Assembly (NCBI GenBank): GCA_028023455.1
Contig: JAQFVV010006255.1
Location: 5,128,501 to 5,192,500 of the forward strand
Direction: 5' to 3'
DNA: 64,000 nucleotides
DNA from: Epiperipatus broadwayi
Lineage: Eukaryota > Onychophora > Udeonychophora > Euonychophora > Peripatidae
Part shown: positions 36,701 to 47,992 of the stretch, one piece after another
How the letters are laid out: each line of letters opens with the position of its first letter
How positions within the stretch are numbered: the stretch's first letter is position 1
Translations under genes and position numbers: made by a program
The notes under the pieces: model-generated
Told to the model about the DNA's origin: nothing
Seen by the model: the letters and a program-made list of their open reading frames with translations, nothing else
Database searches by the model: none

Positions 36701-39700
36701 TTTACAATGGTACTTCCTCAAAAGTTATGATAGAAGGATTAAAAATTTTACATCATGTTTTATATAAAAAAAAAAAATTCTATTTGAGTAAGCAAAAATG
36801 AGCCAGCAGATTAAAATAAACTTTCTATTGTTTAAATATCAAAAAATTCTCACTTCTCAGTGCATTCAGACAATGATAATAATCTTTATATAAGTAGTGT
36901 TCCTTTTTATGAATATTTAACATATTCAGTAATAATAATAGCTTACCAATCCAGCGATGAAGGAGTGATAAGACAGATTTATATTGTCTATTGATGCCTA
37001 TATAAACTTTAAAAGATTAAAATTAATTATTAGTTGTATTTTGTTCTCATTATTAGGAAAGCTCAAATATAAAACTTTCCCATCTACAGTGAATTATTCA
37101 TATCTAAGCCAACTAAGAATGCTATAGAAGTAAGGGTGAAATTACTTAATAACTTGATAAAAATCATTAAAATGCCAAGTAAAACTTATATAAAATATTG
37201 CATATGCTTTACTAATCATACTACAAACAAAATCCATCTTCAAATAATTAAGTAAAAAAAAAAGTATGATGGCATAGGTTGCATATACATTATACTTGGA
37301 TTTCAATATTATGTATTTCTTATTATTAGTTTGTATAAAATTTGGATTTTTTTTTTCTTTATATGCAGTGACTAACTAATTATCTAATATTAAAACGCAT
37401 TTTAACATTGTGTCTTTAAAAAAGTTATATAGGATTGATAGAGTTTTTTTTATTATTATCATCATCATCGTAAATTATTTTAAATTCATTAAAAATTTTT
37501 TTGAAAATCAAATGGTTTATTACTTGGTAGTTTATAAAAAGTTTGAATATTGGAAGTAAACAGTTTAGCCACATTTTACAGACTTCACACTCTATAGTCC
37601 ACCCTTATATGGACTGCTTTAAACTAAACATACATAAATACAGTGATGGGAGGGTGAAAATGCAAATCAAAACTAATCCACAAAATTTTAACATCTTGCA
37701 AGAATAAGCTTTATTTTTTTTAAAAAATAATACTCAACAAATCAAAAAATAATATCATATTGATTAATTTTCTTTTTGGATATAGCAAATAAAAAATAAA
37801 TTGTCATATATAATTTTAACTTTATTCAAAGTTTACTTTTAAAATAAATTACCTTTTTTTTTTTAATAAACATCCCTAAACTTATTGTAACTGAAATTAT
37901 CATTTAATCATCTAAAAATGTATGGGTGAGTGCATACAACTGAATTTTCCATAAAAATTTGAATCTGTATATTTGTTAATAGTAGATACTATAATAATAT
38001 GCTAGCTGGTCTTAATAAAAAAAATTTCAGAGGAAAGCTTTATTTTTTTTGGTTTTATATAACTTGGATATGTTATTCATTTGAATTTATAATTTATCAA
38101 AAATATATTAAATTTCATTTCTTATTGTAATTGTTTTAGCAGATTATTGAAAATAATATATCTATTCTTTGACTTTTCTGCCCTTTCTAAGAATATTTGT
38201 TATTTAGATGTTAATTTCATATTTTTTCAAAAAATAAAGAAATTTGCTTTAAAATTTTTAGTTTTTTATTTCAAAAGTCTTGGTACAATTGTTTTCAAAA
38301 CTTTTAAATGATTTTTTGATGTTGGAAGATGATGAGATACTTTATACTTCAGAATTACAAAATCTGGTATTGTATAAAACGTTAATTTCAATTTTTAATT
38401 AAAGAATGAAAATACTTCCATATAAATAAAAAAGTTTATATATATTAAGCAAAGTTGAAATTGCAATCCATGGGATCTTGAGCTTCAAAGTCCACCTTTC
38501 TTACCACTGTATTAAATCCTAAGAAGGCTTTATAATTACTTATAATTTTTAGTAACTATTCTGATTTTAAGAAACAGTGCATTAACATATTTCAAGATTT
38601 TGGATTATCATTTTTAAATGTTATCACGTGTGTGTAATGAGTATGTGTGCACAAACACTTATATTACAATAATTATAAAAAAAATGTTATTTAAATAAAA
38701 TTATAATTGTAACATTAAGATCTGAAAAATTATTGTAATAAACTTTTTAAAAAAAAAATTATATTTTTTTTTACATAAAAGTAAGTAAAAATTTATTTAT
38801 AATATGCGTTTAATATTTAGCAAAGAGCTGTGACTGCTGAAACATCTAATTCCAAATTAAAACAAGAAATAAAACTTTTGCAGGTAATTGCTCTTTTTTT
38901 TTTTCTGAGATTGTATAAATGTTTTTAATGAACTGAAAAGTATGTTAAAAATTTTATTTTAAGTTGTAAGAGTTAATTTTTACAATAGAATGCAAACTTT
39001 TACTATTAACAGTTCGTTTTTATTAAAAGCAGACTCAAAGATCAGATTATGAAAACTGAACTGAATATTAGTTAGAATATAGATTAATCAATAAAAATAT
39101 GTTTATATTAACTTTAGAAAATTAATCTTGGTTTGAATTTTAAATTTAATGAAATATTTGGTTTTTGATTTATATAATTGAAATTTAAGTAATGACAAAT
39201 AATTTTGAATATTAATATTTTATTTCTTCGATTATCAACTGGTCATAGAAGATTTTGTAGATCTGATTTCTCCATACAATCTAATTTTTGTGGTTTCTTT
39301 CACTCGCTAATGTCATTCCTGGTAATGTTTAACAAATACATTTTTGTTGGCTTTTTTTTTTATTTCACTGATTTTTTTTTTTTAGTATTATTGCTTTCTA
39401 AAGATAATTTAATTATTATTAACATGATGAAAATAAATCATTGATGAATTGTAAGTTTTGTTTTCCAGTTTTATTGCATATTTAATGCAGTTAAAGATAT
39501 TGTTCTTTTAAACTTTTGACATTCATTTTATACACAACAATGTGTTTCAACATGACACTTTGAAAAAAAAAATTCTTCCTATTAGTTTTTTACTTTGCAA
39601 TTGTTTATGAGTTTGATATGCCTCTATAGATTTTCTTTAAGTTCATCATTATTACTATGTCCAAATCATATTTTCTAGATAAGATCCCCCACTCTGGTAC

Positions 39701-42700
39701 CATATTGGATTCCAGAAAAATTAATTTTTAAACAGATTCCATTTATTTTTCAATAATTTTCTTTTTGATTTTTAAATCTTTTATATAACCTACAAATTCT
39801 ATTTGATTATTAGTTTATTTGGGTCAAATTTTGTAAACGATTTTTAACATACTTCTATAGAATGGATTTTCTTCAAATTTTGTACATGTATTAGGTATTG
39901 GTGACAATGCAATATTTCAGAGTGGTCCACCTAACAATATTGGTGGGCCAAATTTTAAACTGTGTTGATATCTGTTCAATAAGTTTTCAGTGATGTGCAA
40001 TAGTTCCATTGAAGTTCATAACTAATTCACTAAAAAGTATTTACAGTTAGTTGATTAAAACAAAAAGAAATGAAGGATGAAATCTTAATTTCTCTTGATA
40101 TTGTTTAACTGAAAGTTGCTTTTTTAAAATGGCCTAGTAAAGACAAAAATATTATAAATGACTTTTAATGCATGTGAATTTCATTTCAAAATTATGGGAA
40201 TATGGTAACATTGTTTAGATTCTCGGTTTTTAAATTTGAATATGAATATACAAAAAGTCAGTTGCAAAATATCCAAATATCAAATATTAAAAAATAATAT
40301 ATATGAATTTTTTTTTTTTATAAAAGATGCTTTTATTTAATTTAATGAGTAATGCACTAAAAATCAAAAATATTTTTTTCTTTAATTATAATTTTGGCTA
40401 TTATATGTAACTTGAAGTTAAAGCATGGGGTATCCATAAATTAATTAATTCAGTCATTATTTTTTAAAACTAGTGAGTGTTTTATTTCAAGATATATATA
40501 TATAACAACAAAATTATAATTGAAGAAAAAAATAATTTTTGGTTTTAATGCATTATTCATCAAACTAAATAAAAACATTTTTTATAAAGTATTCTTTATA
40601 TATATATTACTTGTTTTTAATTTCTGTCATAATTTCAGTTTTCATGATGTTAAATTGCATTTGGTTTTTACTTTTTTTTTAACTTTTAGAATAATTACTT
40701 TCAAGTCCTTATTATTCTCTGCAAATAGAGTTGAATCATTAGCGTATTTTATATTACATATATTTCTACTATCAGTTTAAAAGTAAATTTGTGCTTTATT
40801 CAAATTTAGCATATCATAATTGAGATAAATAGAATTGAAGTACAATTATATCATGCACATTTCTTTATTCTAAGGTCAATCAATTGTTTTCTATTCGGTA
40901 AATATTATCATCATTGCAGGAAGAAACGCTTAAGTGTAATTCAGTTTCTCCAATTTCTGGCCCTTTTCCTCCATTTCTTAATTTATCCATCCATCTCAAA
41001 TATGATCTCTTTCTAAGTTTTTTTATAATTTTTTGGGATCCAGTTTAAAATTTCTATTGTCCATCTATTATCATCTCTTCTAGCAGCTCCATTTCACTCT
41101 CTTAATTCTTTCAATAATGTTAGTTATACCTTTTTGTTATCCACCCATTTATTTTGTTTTCATTCCCTTCTTATTACTCCTAATATATATATATATCCAA
41201 ACTTTGTTGAGTGCTCTAAAATCTCTGTATTGCTTTTTTGTAAAGTGTTCAATTTTCATATCCATAAGTAAGAACTGATAAACACATTTATTAAAAACTT
41301 TTCTTTTCAAATACATAGACATATTTCCTTTTAATATAAAGTTATATCTACCAAAAAACATTATGTACAAGTCTAATTCTATGATTAATTTCTTCCATTA
41401 TGTTTCCATCTATATTAATAATCAGACCAAGATATTTGTAATTATTTACTTCTTCTAACTCATCATTATCAATCTTTATTTTCTTTTGAGAAAATGCATT
41501 GAACATTAATTTTTTTAACCGTTATGCTTAGTTCTACTTTCTTTCTTTCCTCTCATAATTCTTGCAACTTTTCCTGAATGAAGCTCTGAAGCATTATGTG
41601 CAAAAACAATTACATCATTTGCAAAATCTAGTTGACTTAAATAATCTCCATTTATTTTTATTTCATTACCTTCTCATTTTAATACACAAAATAGTTTTTA
41701 CAAAATTACTATAAAATGTTTTGGAGATATGGAGTCACTGTCATACACTCTTTATGATGTTAATCATCTTAATATAACTGTAATTTAATCATTGCTGTTG
41801 CATTTTGATAATTATTTATAATTCTTAAGTATCCAATGCTTTAGTCACTCGAAATGCTTATAGTATCAAATATCTTTTCATTATCTATATATTCGAAGCA
41901 TTATGGCAATTTATATTCATTGGTTCTTTCTATAACTTTTCTCAATACTTGGATGTGATCATTGGACTAAAATCATTTTTAAATCCAGTTGTTCTTTTGG
42001 TTAGTTAAAATCTAAAATTTGCTTTAGATGAGTTGTAATTATCATGATAAACATTTTGTGTAGAACTGATAAAAGCCTGATAGGTATGCAGTTTCTAATA
42101 TCTTCTTTATTTGTTTTTTTTTTTAAATACCAATATTATTACTGCATTCTTCCTATTATTTTCTACATCTTTATCATTCAGACATTAGATATATAATTTT
42201 TCCAACAAGTTTTCTACTTCTTCACCTGCTTCTTTAAGACATTGGTTATAATTCCATCATTATCTTTAGCTTTTCTCTTCTTTATAAATTTAATTATATG
42301 GCTCACTTCTTCATTTAAAATGCTGGGAAATTCAGAAGATGTAGCAACTGTCGAAAATACTTGGTTGTTTTTTTTGTTGTTCTTTATTGCTATATATATA
42401 TAATTTTTCATATAACTTTTCTATACATTTCACAAAATAATCTCTCTTTTTAGTAACATTTCCATTTTTTTTTTATTCCAGAAATAAGTTTTCTAACAAT
42501 TCTAAGATGTTGCTTTATACTGTTGAACTTTTATTCCCTCCTATATATTTTCTTGCTAATTCATAATTGTATTTTCTTGTATTGTTATTAACTCTTGTTC
42601 TTATCATTTTACAAAACTCTAGATATTCAATTCTTTCTAATGGATCATTTTTTTATATTTTCATATTCCTTCTTTTCATCATATATTGTCTTGTCTTAGT

Positions 42701-45136
42701 AAAAAATTTACCAGTAATTTTTTTTTGTACCATTTATATAGTTTGTAATAGTGTATAAGTTATTTATTTATTGATTTCATTCATATCTGAAACATCTTCA
42801 AAATCTGTTAATATTTTAAAATGATTTGCAAGTTTTAATCTAAATTCATTGGAATGTTTCCGAAGATTAAGAATATCAAGTGTAAATATTCTTTTTCATA
42901 ATATTTTTTTATCTCTAGTTTTGCATTAACACATATCTCTCAATAATCGATGATTGTTTCCTGTGTTGAATTTATTAATAACATTGCAATCTTGAAATAT
43001 ATATTTTCTTTTAGTCAAAATATAATCCAATTCTGTTGTATGTTCATTTGGATGCTTCCATGTCCATTTTCTGTTTAGCATTTTTCTCAAAGAAAGAATT
43101 TATAATATACAGTTTTTATTTTTCTGCAAACTCTACAAGTTTATATTGTCTCATTTCTATCATCATAACCATATTTACCCACAGCAACTTTCACCTTTTA
43201 GTTGCTTACCAATTTTAGCATTAAGGTCTCCCATGATAATTTGGTTTGATCAAAAGTCTTTTGTGCATTCATATAAAAATCCTCTAATTCTTTATCATAA
43301 TAAGAAATCTGAATTAACTGCATTTGTATCTTCCATTAAGTTGAATAACCATTCCTGCCATTCTGTTGTTCTTACACTTTTTATTTATAATGAATCCAAC
43401 TTCACTTATGCTTTCATTATTTGTGCCTTTATAATAAAATGCATGTCCACTTTTTAAATCAATTGTCTCGTCACCTTTTCTTTTAACTTGAGAAAAATCT
43501 AACAATGTCCCATTTAATATTAGACAGTTCTTCCAATTTGTGCAATCTTCCTTCATTTGAAAATGATTTGCAGTTGTAGGTATCTAAATAAAAAGTAGTT
43601 ATCAAATAGCAGTATGGGTCCACAATTAAGTTTTTTTAGCACCCTCTGCCTTCGGTCACTAATCACTACCTTGGCTAGTGACTTTACTGTCTCCTGTAAA
43701 TATGGGCCATAATTTTGTTTTGTCTGTCATGAATGTAAATATATAATTAAAAAAAATTTTAATCACATACAAGATTCATTCTGTTTTCAATAAAACTCAA
43801 CTGATTTTAGTTAGGAGCTATCAGGCAACTGAGAAAAAAGACAATTGTGTTTCTTGATCTTAAATTCAAAGGCAAAAAGCGTATTAATAAACTCACTATG
43901 CTGGCTGATGCATTTTGATGAAGCAGCCTATCTATGTTTGTGTACTATATGAATAATCATATAGTAATAACGGCTGCAAAAAATGTATACAATGGACATT
44001 AGGAATTTGTGCTGCTCACTTCCTTTAAGATTTCAAAGAGAAATCAAGAAATCTCCTTTCAATTAATAGCAAACACCTTACCACAGCCTTGGTAAATATA
44101 TAATTCGATTATTAACATATTTTAAAAGTACATGGAAATACTTAATTGTTTTAGAAAATTTTATAATTTATCATAAATGCTATCTTATTGAACATAAAAG
44201 TTCATTTTAAAAGTTCTAGATTTTCTTCATGATTTATTAAGCATTTGCAATGTGATATTGAATTTTCAATTTTTCTACTAATTTTTGTATGACTTTTTTA
44301 TAATTATATTATTATGCGTTAATTAGAAGAAATGTGAGTCTGGTTTTTTTATTATTGATACTTTTATTTCTACCATCAATTATTTTTAGCCTAATGCTAT
44401 GTTTGGTAATAGTTTTATCAGTAATAGTTCTCACAAGTTACTACAGAATGATAACATTTTGTCAACAGGTTTTAATGTAACTGTTGCCTTCTGATTTTTA
44501 ATTTCTATCAAATTTTCTCTTCAATTATATAACCCAAATTAGTTTGTTTTTAAAATATTAGAGAATAGTATATGTATATTAAGCAATTTTTATTGGAAAT
44601 TATTGAGGTTTTATGTATTTGTTAGTTACTCTTTTGTATTTTGTAGCATAATTTTATTATTTTGTCTTAGTGAATTATAAGCACTCGTGATTTTAACATA
44701 ATTATTGAATATTTTTTCCCTTGATTGTAATGTTGATATTTTTTTTTCTTAAGAATTAATAAATAGTATTTTCATTAGGAAAAATATGATAATTGTATAA
44801 TGATTTCATTATTTCAAGGTTCAAATAACCAGTTTAACAACAGAATGTAAAACTTTAAGATCATCTGATGGCTACAAAAATGGTGTAGGTGATCGTGCTC
44901 GACAAGCTTCCGAGCAATTGGCTCTGGCAGCAACTTCTGCTGAAGAATCCTTGAGGTGAACATTAAATTATTTCAATGTTGTATAAAATTTTAATTTTAG
45001 TATTTTCAAATTTCTGTATCTATTTTTTTTTTTTAGGCAACTACTAGGTGGAGTTAAAGTTCTTCGGCTAATGTCTGATACTTTAGCGTCCTTAGATAAG
45101 ATAAATGAAGAACCAGAATCTGATCTAAATTCTTAG
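27643..45136 (+). CDS. ENTR1: Endosome-associated trafficking regulator 1 homolog, C-terminal half, five exons
   Basis: Join 27643-27716, 34896-35007, 38821-38883, 44819-44955, 45037-45136: 161 codons plus TAG. All introns are GT-AG and all exon phases fit (0, 2, 0, 0, 2). The product is a continuous coiled coil matching the C-terminal half of ENTR1/SDCCAG3: LRIENNDLHRQL (human KDENSKLRRKL), LEKMVQRVEKNLQVMT (LESVVQQVEQNLELMT), RAVTAETSNSKLKQEI (RAVKAENHVVKLKQEI), QLLGGV...DTLASLDKINEE (QLVSGA...EILKSIDRISE). In mammals the protein binds endosomal, ciliary and midbody partners and supports vesicle sorting, cilium assembly and cytokinesis; the coiled coil mediates binding. The N-terminal half (usually over 200 residues) is not seen. 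I infer the same role here. Confidence 0.9.
27717..28640. other. Intron 1, first part: AT-rich, nothing recognised
   Basis: Intron 1 runs 27717-34895 (7.2 kb). This part has only AT-rich sequence; short frames at 27897-28082 are composition accidents. Confidence 0.5.
28655..28870 (-). pseudogene. Possible fragment of a ligand-binding (ANF-receptor-like) coding sequence, antisense in intron 1
   Basis: A GC-richer minus-strand stretch. One frame reads LLAAIDYSGWHRVALLYGE, close to the 'FGW-RVA-LY' segment of periplasmic-binding-protein-like receptor ectodomains (guanylyl cyclase, GABA-B). Another frame just upstream reads SDPRFLTDTSLGILDE. If both are real, a frameshift separates them. It could equally be part of an unknown repeat. 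No clean splice sites seen. Confidence 0.25.
29070..29194. repeat. Near-perfect hairpin, 53-bp arms
   Basis: 29070-29122 and 29142-29194 are reverse complements with only a few mismatches (aaacatcacatgatcacc pairs with ggtgatcatatgatgttt), separated by 19 bases. Its outer sequence aaacatcacatgatcacc occurs again inside the foldback at 29511-29920, so the two are related. Within intron 1 the transcript would form a long stable stem. Confidence 0.9.
29511..29920. repeat. 410-bp foldback element (MITE-like), arms about 190 bp
   Basis: The outer arms 29511-29574 and 29857-29920 pair over about 64 bp (cattgcacacactaat with attagtatgtacaatg, then tcagctcttcattgagctt with tctcaatgaagagctga). Pairing continues more loosely inward through 'cctcacaatccttcaaaaa' / 'tttttgaaggatagatc'. 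The left arm carries an extra piece including aaacatcacatgatcacc. No ORF. Resembles a MITE or foldback transposon; no flanking duplication seen. Confidence 0.85.
31326..31360 (+). promoter_or_regulatory. TATA box plus initiator, core promoter
   Basis: TATAAAAAG at 31326-31334 and a consensus insect-type initiator TCAG with its A at 31357 are spaced 31 bases, the standard TATA-to-start distance. A transcript from here would have a GC-richer leader and meets a strong donor (TCTACC|GTAAGC) at 31548/31549, giving a first exon of about 192 bases. Confidence 0.6.
31357..31548 (+). ncRNA. Predicted untranslated first exon driven by the internal promoter
   Basis: Bounded by the initiator A at 31357 and the GTAAGC donor at 31549. 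Its only forward ATG-initiated frame is closed within five codons (ATG CAA AGA CTG TGA), so it would be a 5' leader. The next recognised acceptor downstream is ENTR1 exon b (34896), which would give a shortened C-terminal product. Alternatively it belongs to a transposon transcript. Confidence 0.3.
33791..34895. other. End of intron 1, AT-rich
   Basis: No repeat or gene recognised. The polypyrimidine stretch before the exon is short (attcttttatag). Confidence 0.5.
34896..35007 (+). CDS. ENTR1: ENTR1 exon b
   Basis: 112 bases from acceptor tttttatag to donor ACT|GTAAGT. The first base completes an Arg codon split across the intron, then VRKLERDIQNQKKKEVDE and TAALEKMVQRVEKNLQVMT. This is the best-conserved block of the family (VEQNLELMT in mammals). 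Reading on past the donor gives an unrelated tail until a stop at 35086, so intron retention would truncate the protein. Confidence 0.92.
35008..38820. other. ENTR1: Intron 2 (3.8 kb)
   Basis: GTAAGT to ATATTTAG. AT-rich, with a 55-bp direct repeat at 35882-36275 and otherwise no recognised element. A weak tRNA-like string near 38450 was not accepted. Confidence 0.7.
35882..36275 (+). repeat. Direct repeat of about 55 bp, 336 bp apart
   Basis: The segment around acatcgcgctatataaaat at 35882-35938 recurs around acatcgtgctatataaaat at 36218-36275 with two or three changes, including the same flanks (ttattgtttataaaaa before, gacttatttaca after). The CpGs of copy 1 are partly lost in copy 2. Confidence 0.8.
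38821..38883 (+). CDS. ENTR1: ENTR1 exon c
   Basis: 63 bases, phase 0 at both ends, acceptor ATATTTAG and donor CAG|GTAATT. It encodes QRAVTAETSNSKLKQEIKLL plus a final Gln, matching RAVKAENHVVKLKQEISLLQ in mammals. Too short for open-frame searches but unambiguous by homology. Confidence 0.9.
38884..40920. other. Intron 3, first part: AT-rich
   Basis: Intron 3 spans 38884-44818. This part has no recognised element; small open frames at 39205-39444 and 40520-40780 are Phe/Ile-rich composition artefacts. Confidence 0.5.
40925..43620 (-). mobile_element. Nearly full-length but dead LINE, antisense in ENTR1 intron 3
   Basis: On the minus strand, the endonuclease start is at 43556-43314 (GHAFYYKGTNNESISEVGFI, then NKKCKNNRMAG, as in YYSG...GVGFIVNKK). 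The RT finger at 42411-42214 reads LNEEVSHIIKFIKKRKAKDN and continues with a Gly-Ile pair. A mutated catalytic box follows near 41640-41605 (LDFANDVIVFAHN, relatives LRFADDIVLFA). The C-terminus at 41370-41149 reads LKRKVFNKCVYQFLL and continues to 40930 (ERDHI.DGWIN). The domain order is that of a complete ORF2 of the jockey/RTE-like group. Dozens of stops and a lost catalytic Asp (FAND) make it inactive. Confidence 0.8.
43621..44818. other. End of intron 3
   Basis: 43621-43720 may still be the 5' end of the antisense LINE (GC-richer). The rest is AT-rich. The intron ends at ATTTCAAG. Confidence 0.5.
44819..44955 (+). CDS. ENTR1: ENTR1 exon d
   Basis: 137 bases, acceptor TTTCAAG, donor AG|GTGAAC. 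It encodes VQITSLTTECKTLRSSDGY, then a GVGDRARQASEQLALAATS helix and AEESLR, continuing the coiled coil after a Ser/Asp/Gly break. It corresponds to the mammalian QAQVSNFQRENEALR...NADVALQNL stretch. Two bases are left over for the next exon. Confidence 0.9.
44956..45036. other. ENTR1: Intron 4 (81 bp)
   Basis: GTGAAC to a T-rich tract and TTTTAG. Much shorter than the other introns and free of insertions. Confidence 0.9.
45037..45136 (+). CDS. ENTR1: ENTR1 exon e, C-terminus and stop
   Basis: 100 bases ending in TAG at 45134-45136. It completes the split Arg codon, then QLLGGVKVLRLMSDTLASLD, KINEEPESDLNS. Mammalian ENTR1 also ends shortly after KSIDRISE with a few acidic residues, so the C-terminus is natural. 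Confidence 0.92.
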
Positions 45137-45951
45137 GAATGTAGGACTTTTTTGATTGGCTACAAAAGTTTTTATTCAATGCATGTGTGGTTCTGTATGT
45201 GTGTATATGTATATACATGCACATATGCATACCTATGAATATATAAATGAATACACTTTGCATCTATATAAATGTAATTGTGTAATATAGATATAAATTA
45301 TACTTATTAAATTCAGAGGCTATGTTGGAATATATTTAAAATAGTTTAATTATAATTCTACTCATACAGTACATTGTGAAAAAATTAAACTATCTATCTT
45401 GAAATGTTCAGAAATTCATAATAGGTTAAATTTGCCTGGTTTGTTCACAGTGTAGGTGAATTACAAACCAAAGTTTTATTTATTTAATATGTGTTTTATA
45501 TATATATAAACTGTAAATATATAAACACATTCTTATTGACTCATCTATTTATGTCTTTTTTAAAACTAATGTCCAAATATAAATTTTAAAATAATTTTAT
45601 AAAAGAAAAAAATATTATGTATTAATAACATCTTTGATTAAAATATTTTAATTTATTTTTTTAATATGATTTTTTTTCTTTGATAATGACTAAATTCAGT
45701 ACATACTTAATTTAAAATTTTACTTCAAAATTTATTGAAAACTTTAAATTTTTACACAGTGAATAATTCTACAATTTGAATATTGAAATCACGTTTTATT
45801 TTTTACCTTTTTTATGCAAGTTTTTAAGTTTTGTAGCATTGAATAATGTACATTTGATTGTAAAAAAATAATTAACATTTATTTTTGATAATTTATGAAT
45901 CAGATAAATATTTTTCAACAATTTGTCTGAACAAAAAAAAACGTAAATAAA
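45137..45951 (+). other. ENTR1: Presumed ENTR1 3' untranslated region
   Basis: No repeat seen. Candidate polyadenylation signals are ATTAAA at 45306-45311 and 45384-45389 and AATAAA at 45946-45951. In such AT-rich DNA these occur often by chance, so the true end is unknown. Confidence 0.35.
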
Positions 45952-47992
45952 ATAATTTGTGGACGTATACTAATGACTAAAATGTTTCTATGAATAGTAT
46001 AGTTATTATATTTTTAATATTATTTTTGTCTTTTTCTTAAGAATTTTGAAAAATCTATCTTTCCAGACATCTTTATTTATAAGTGAATTGTTTAACTATT
46101 TAAATTTGGAAGAAATAATTTTGCAGAATCAGTTTACCTTTATTAATGAAAAAGTAGATTTAAGCTATTGAAAATGTAATTATTATTCATATTTCCTTAT
46201 TTGATGAAAATTAAAACCAGTCATGATTTAGATTTATAAGATGGTAAAATAATAATAATGAAATTACTATCTAATTTGATTAGCAAATACAATTTGTAGG
46301 ACATAATAATAATTGCAAGAAAATTAATTCCTGTAAATTTTATATTATTTATATTTTATTAGATTTTTTTTTTTTTTTTTAACTATTATAAACAGTATTG
46401 AGGCTTTATTATATGGAAATTATCGTTATTAATCTCAGACATTCTCTTTCTATATATAATCATTATTGAACCATTGTAACTAAATATACAAATAAACAAT
46501 CTTTACACATTGTGCAGATTTTATGACATAGGCTTTATTTCATTTTAAAGAATGCCTATCATTGTTTGATATGTTTGTACTATATTCGTGAATAAAATCA
46601 GCTATAATAATAAATAATAGTATAGTCAGAAAATCTGACTATAAATTTAAATTGGATTTTATTGATTTATTAATCATTTCTCATTTAACTGTGTTATTAT
46701 AAAAAAGCCTTGAATTCATGAAAACTTATTAACATGCTTTTTTTGATATCTCAGAAATTTCTCAAGATTGTTATTTGTATGCTAATAAAGAGTTAAATGA
46801 ATGATAAAAAAAATTTATAATGGATTATTTTAATTAGATCTGATTTATTAGCAATATTCATGGATAAATTTGTATTTTGAAGAACACATGGCCAAAGGGC
46901 CTATTAATTAGTGGAGTAATTTATAACCTTACTTTGATATGCAATAAGGGAAAACTAATACTACCACTACTAAAGTGGTCCAGAGATGATATATTTATTT
47001 TTGGTCTTCCATTCGTCATTGTGTGTATATTTGCAAACCTTAATGAAGAGTCTGGATTTCAAATGGACCATCAAATTATAAAAATTTTAATTGGATAAAA
47101 CTTTTGGATTTAGAGATCAGAAAAAAAATTTTTTTTTAATTGCAGGATAATAGTTAAATCTTTAGTATTCAGAATATATAAATTCTCACTTCACATTCCA
47201 ATGGCATACAAATTCACTGTTTTGAAGGTGTTTTTACTTCAAAACCACAAATATATGTTGGATAAAAAAAAATTTATAGAAATGTATATTGATGGCTTGA
47301 TAAAACTAGAAATAAAATTTTAAAAAAGTATACTTGTATAAGTGTGAAAAGTTAACAAAAATGTCATTTGCTTTTTGGTATGTAGAGTGATGAAATATAT
47401 ATGAGTAAAAGATTTTAAAAAGAAATTAACATCACATATTAATCCAAACAGATTAATTAGTAATTCAAAGAATAAATTAAATGCAGTAAAGAGATCTAAA
47501 TAATATATCCTATTCAGTGTGACAATCCTACTTTTAAATAGCATTCACCACCTTTAACAATATAATAGATTAGAGATTAGTTCCTTGTAAATTTCTGTTT
47601 TATGAAAGGGAATCAGGACATTAGTTTAATGCAAGAAATATTAGTTATATGTGAGAAAAGGATTATTAGAAAGCTAAAGATCAAAGTTATTTGGTATATT
47701 ATGAATTTAAAAAGCATTCTCAATCAGTAAAACAATAACATCAGTTAAGTTTCTAGTAGAATTTAAATATTTAGTCTCATTTCCGGTCATATTATTATTT
47801 ATTATTACAGTCTATTTTAACCAAGATTATTGTACAAACTTATCAAAAGTAGGTCAAGTTTACTTAAAAATAAATGCAGAAACTACACAATATGCATAAG
47901 TTTTCAAAAAATTTTTGGTGTTTTTTAATACATGCCTCATCTTAATTTCTCCATTTGTTTGTTTATATATATATTGCATTAAATATTTCCAT
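45952..47992. other. Intergenic AT-rich sequence
   Basis: An open frame at 46877-47098 (73 codons) has no recognised family and lies in a slightly GC-richer patch (46900-47090). It may be part of an unidentified repeat. Otherwise nothing seen. Confidence 0.4.

Noticed and set aside
38450-38520. Second tRNA-like or SINE-like string in intron 2
   Set aside because: Only a few words resemble SINE family B and no promoter boxes are convincing.
39205-40780. Open frames of 79 and 86 codons in ENTR1 intron 3
   Set aside because: Composition artefacts in T-rich DNA; they would interrupt a well-supported intron.
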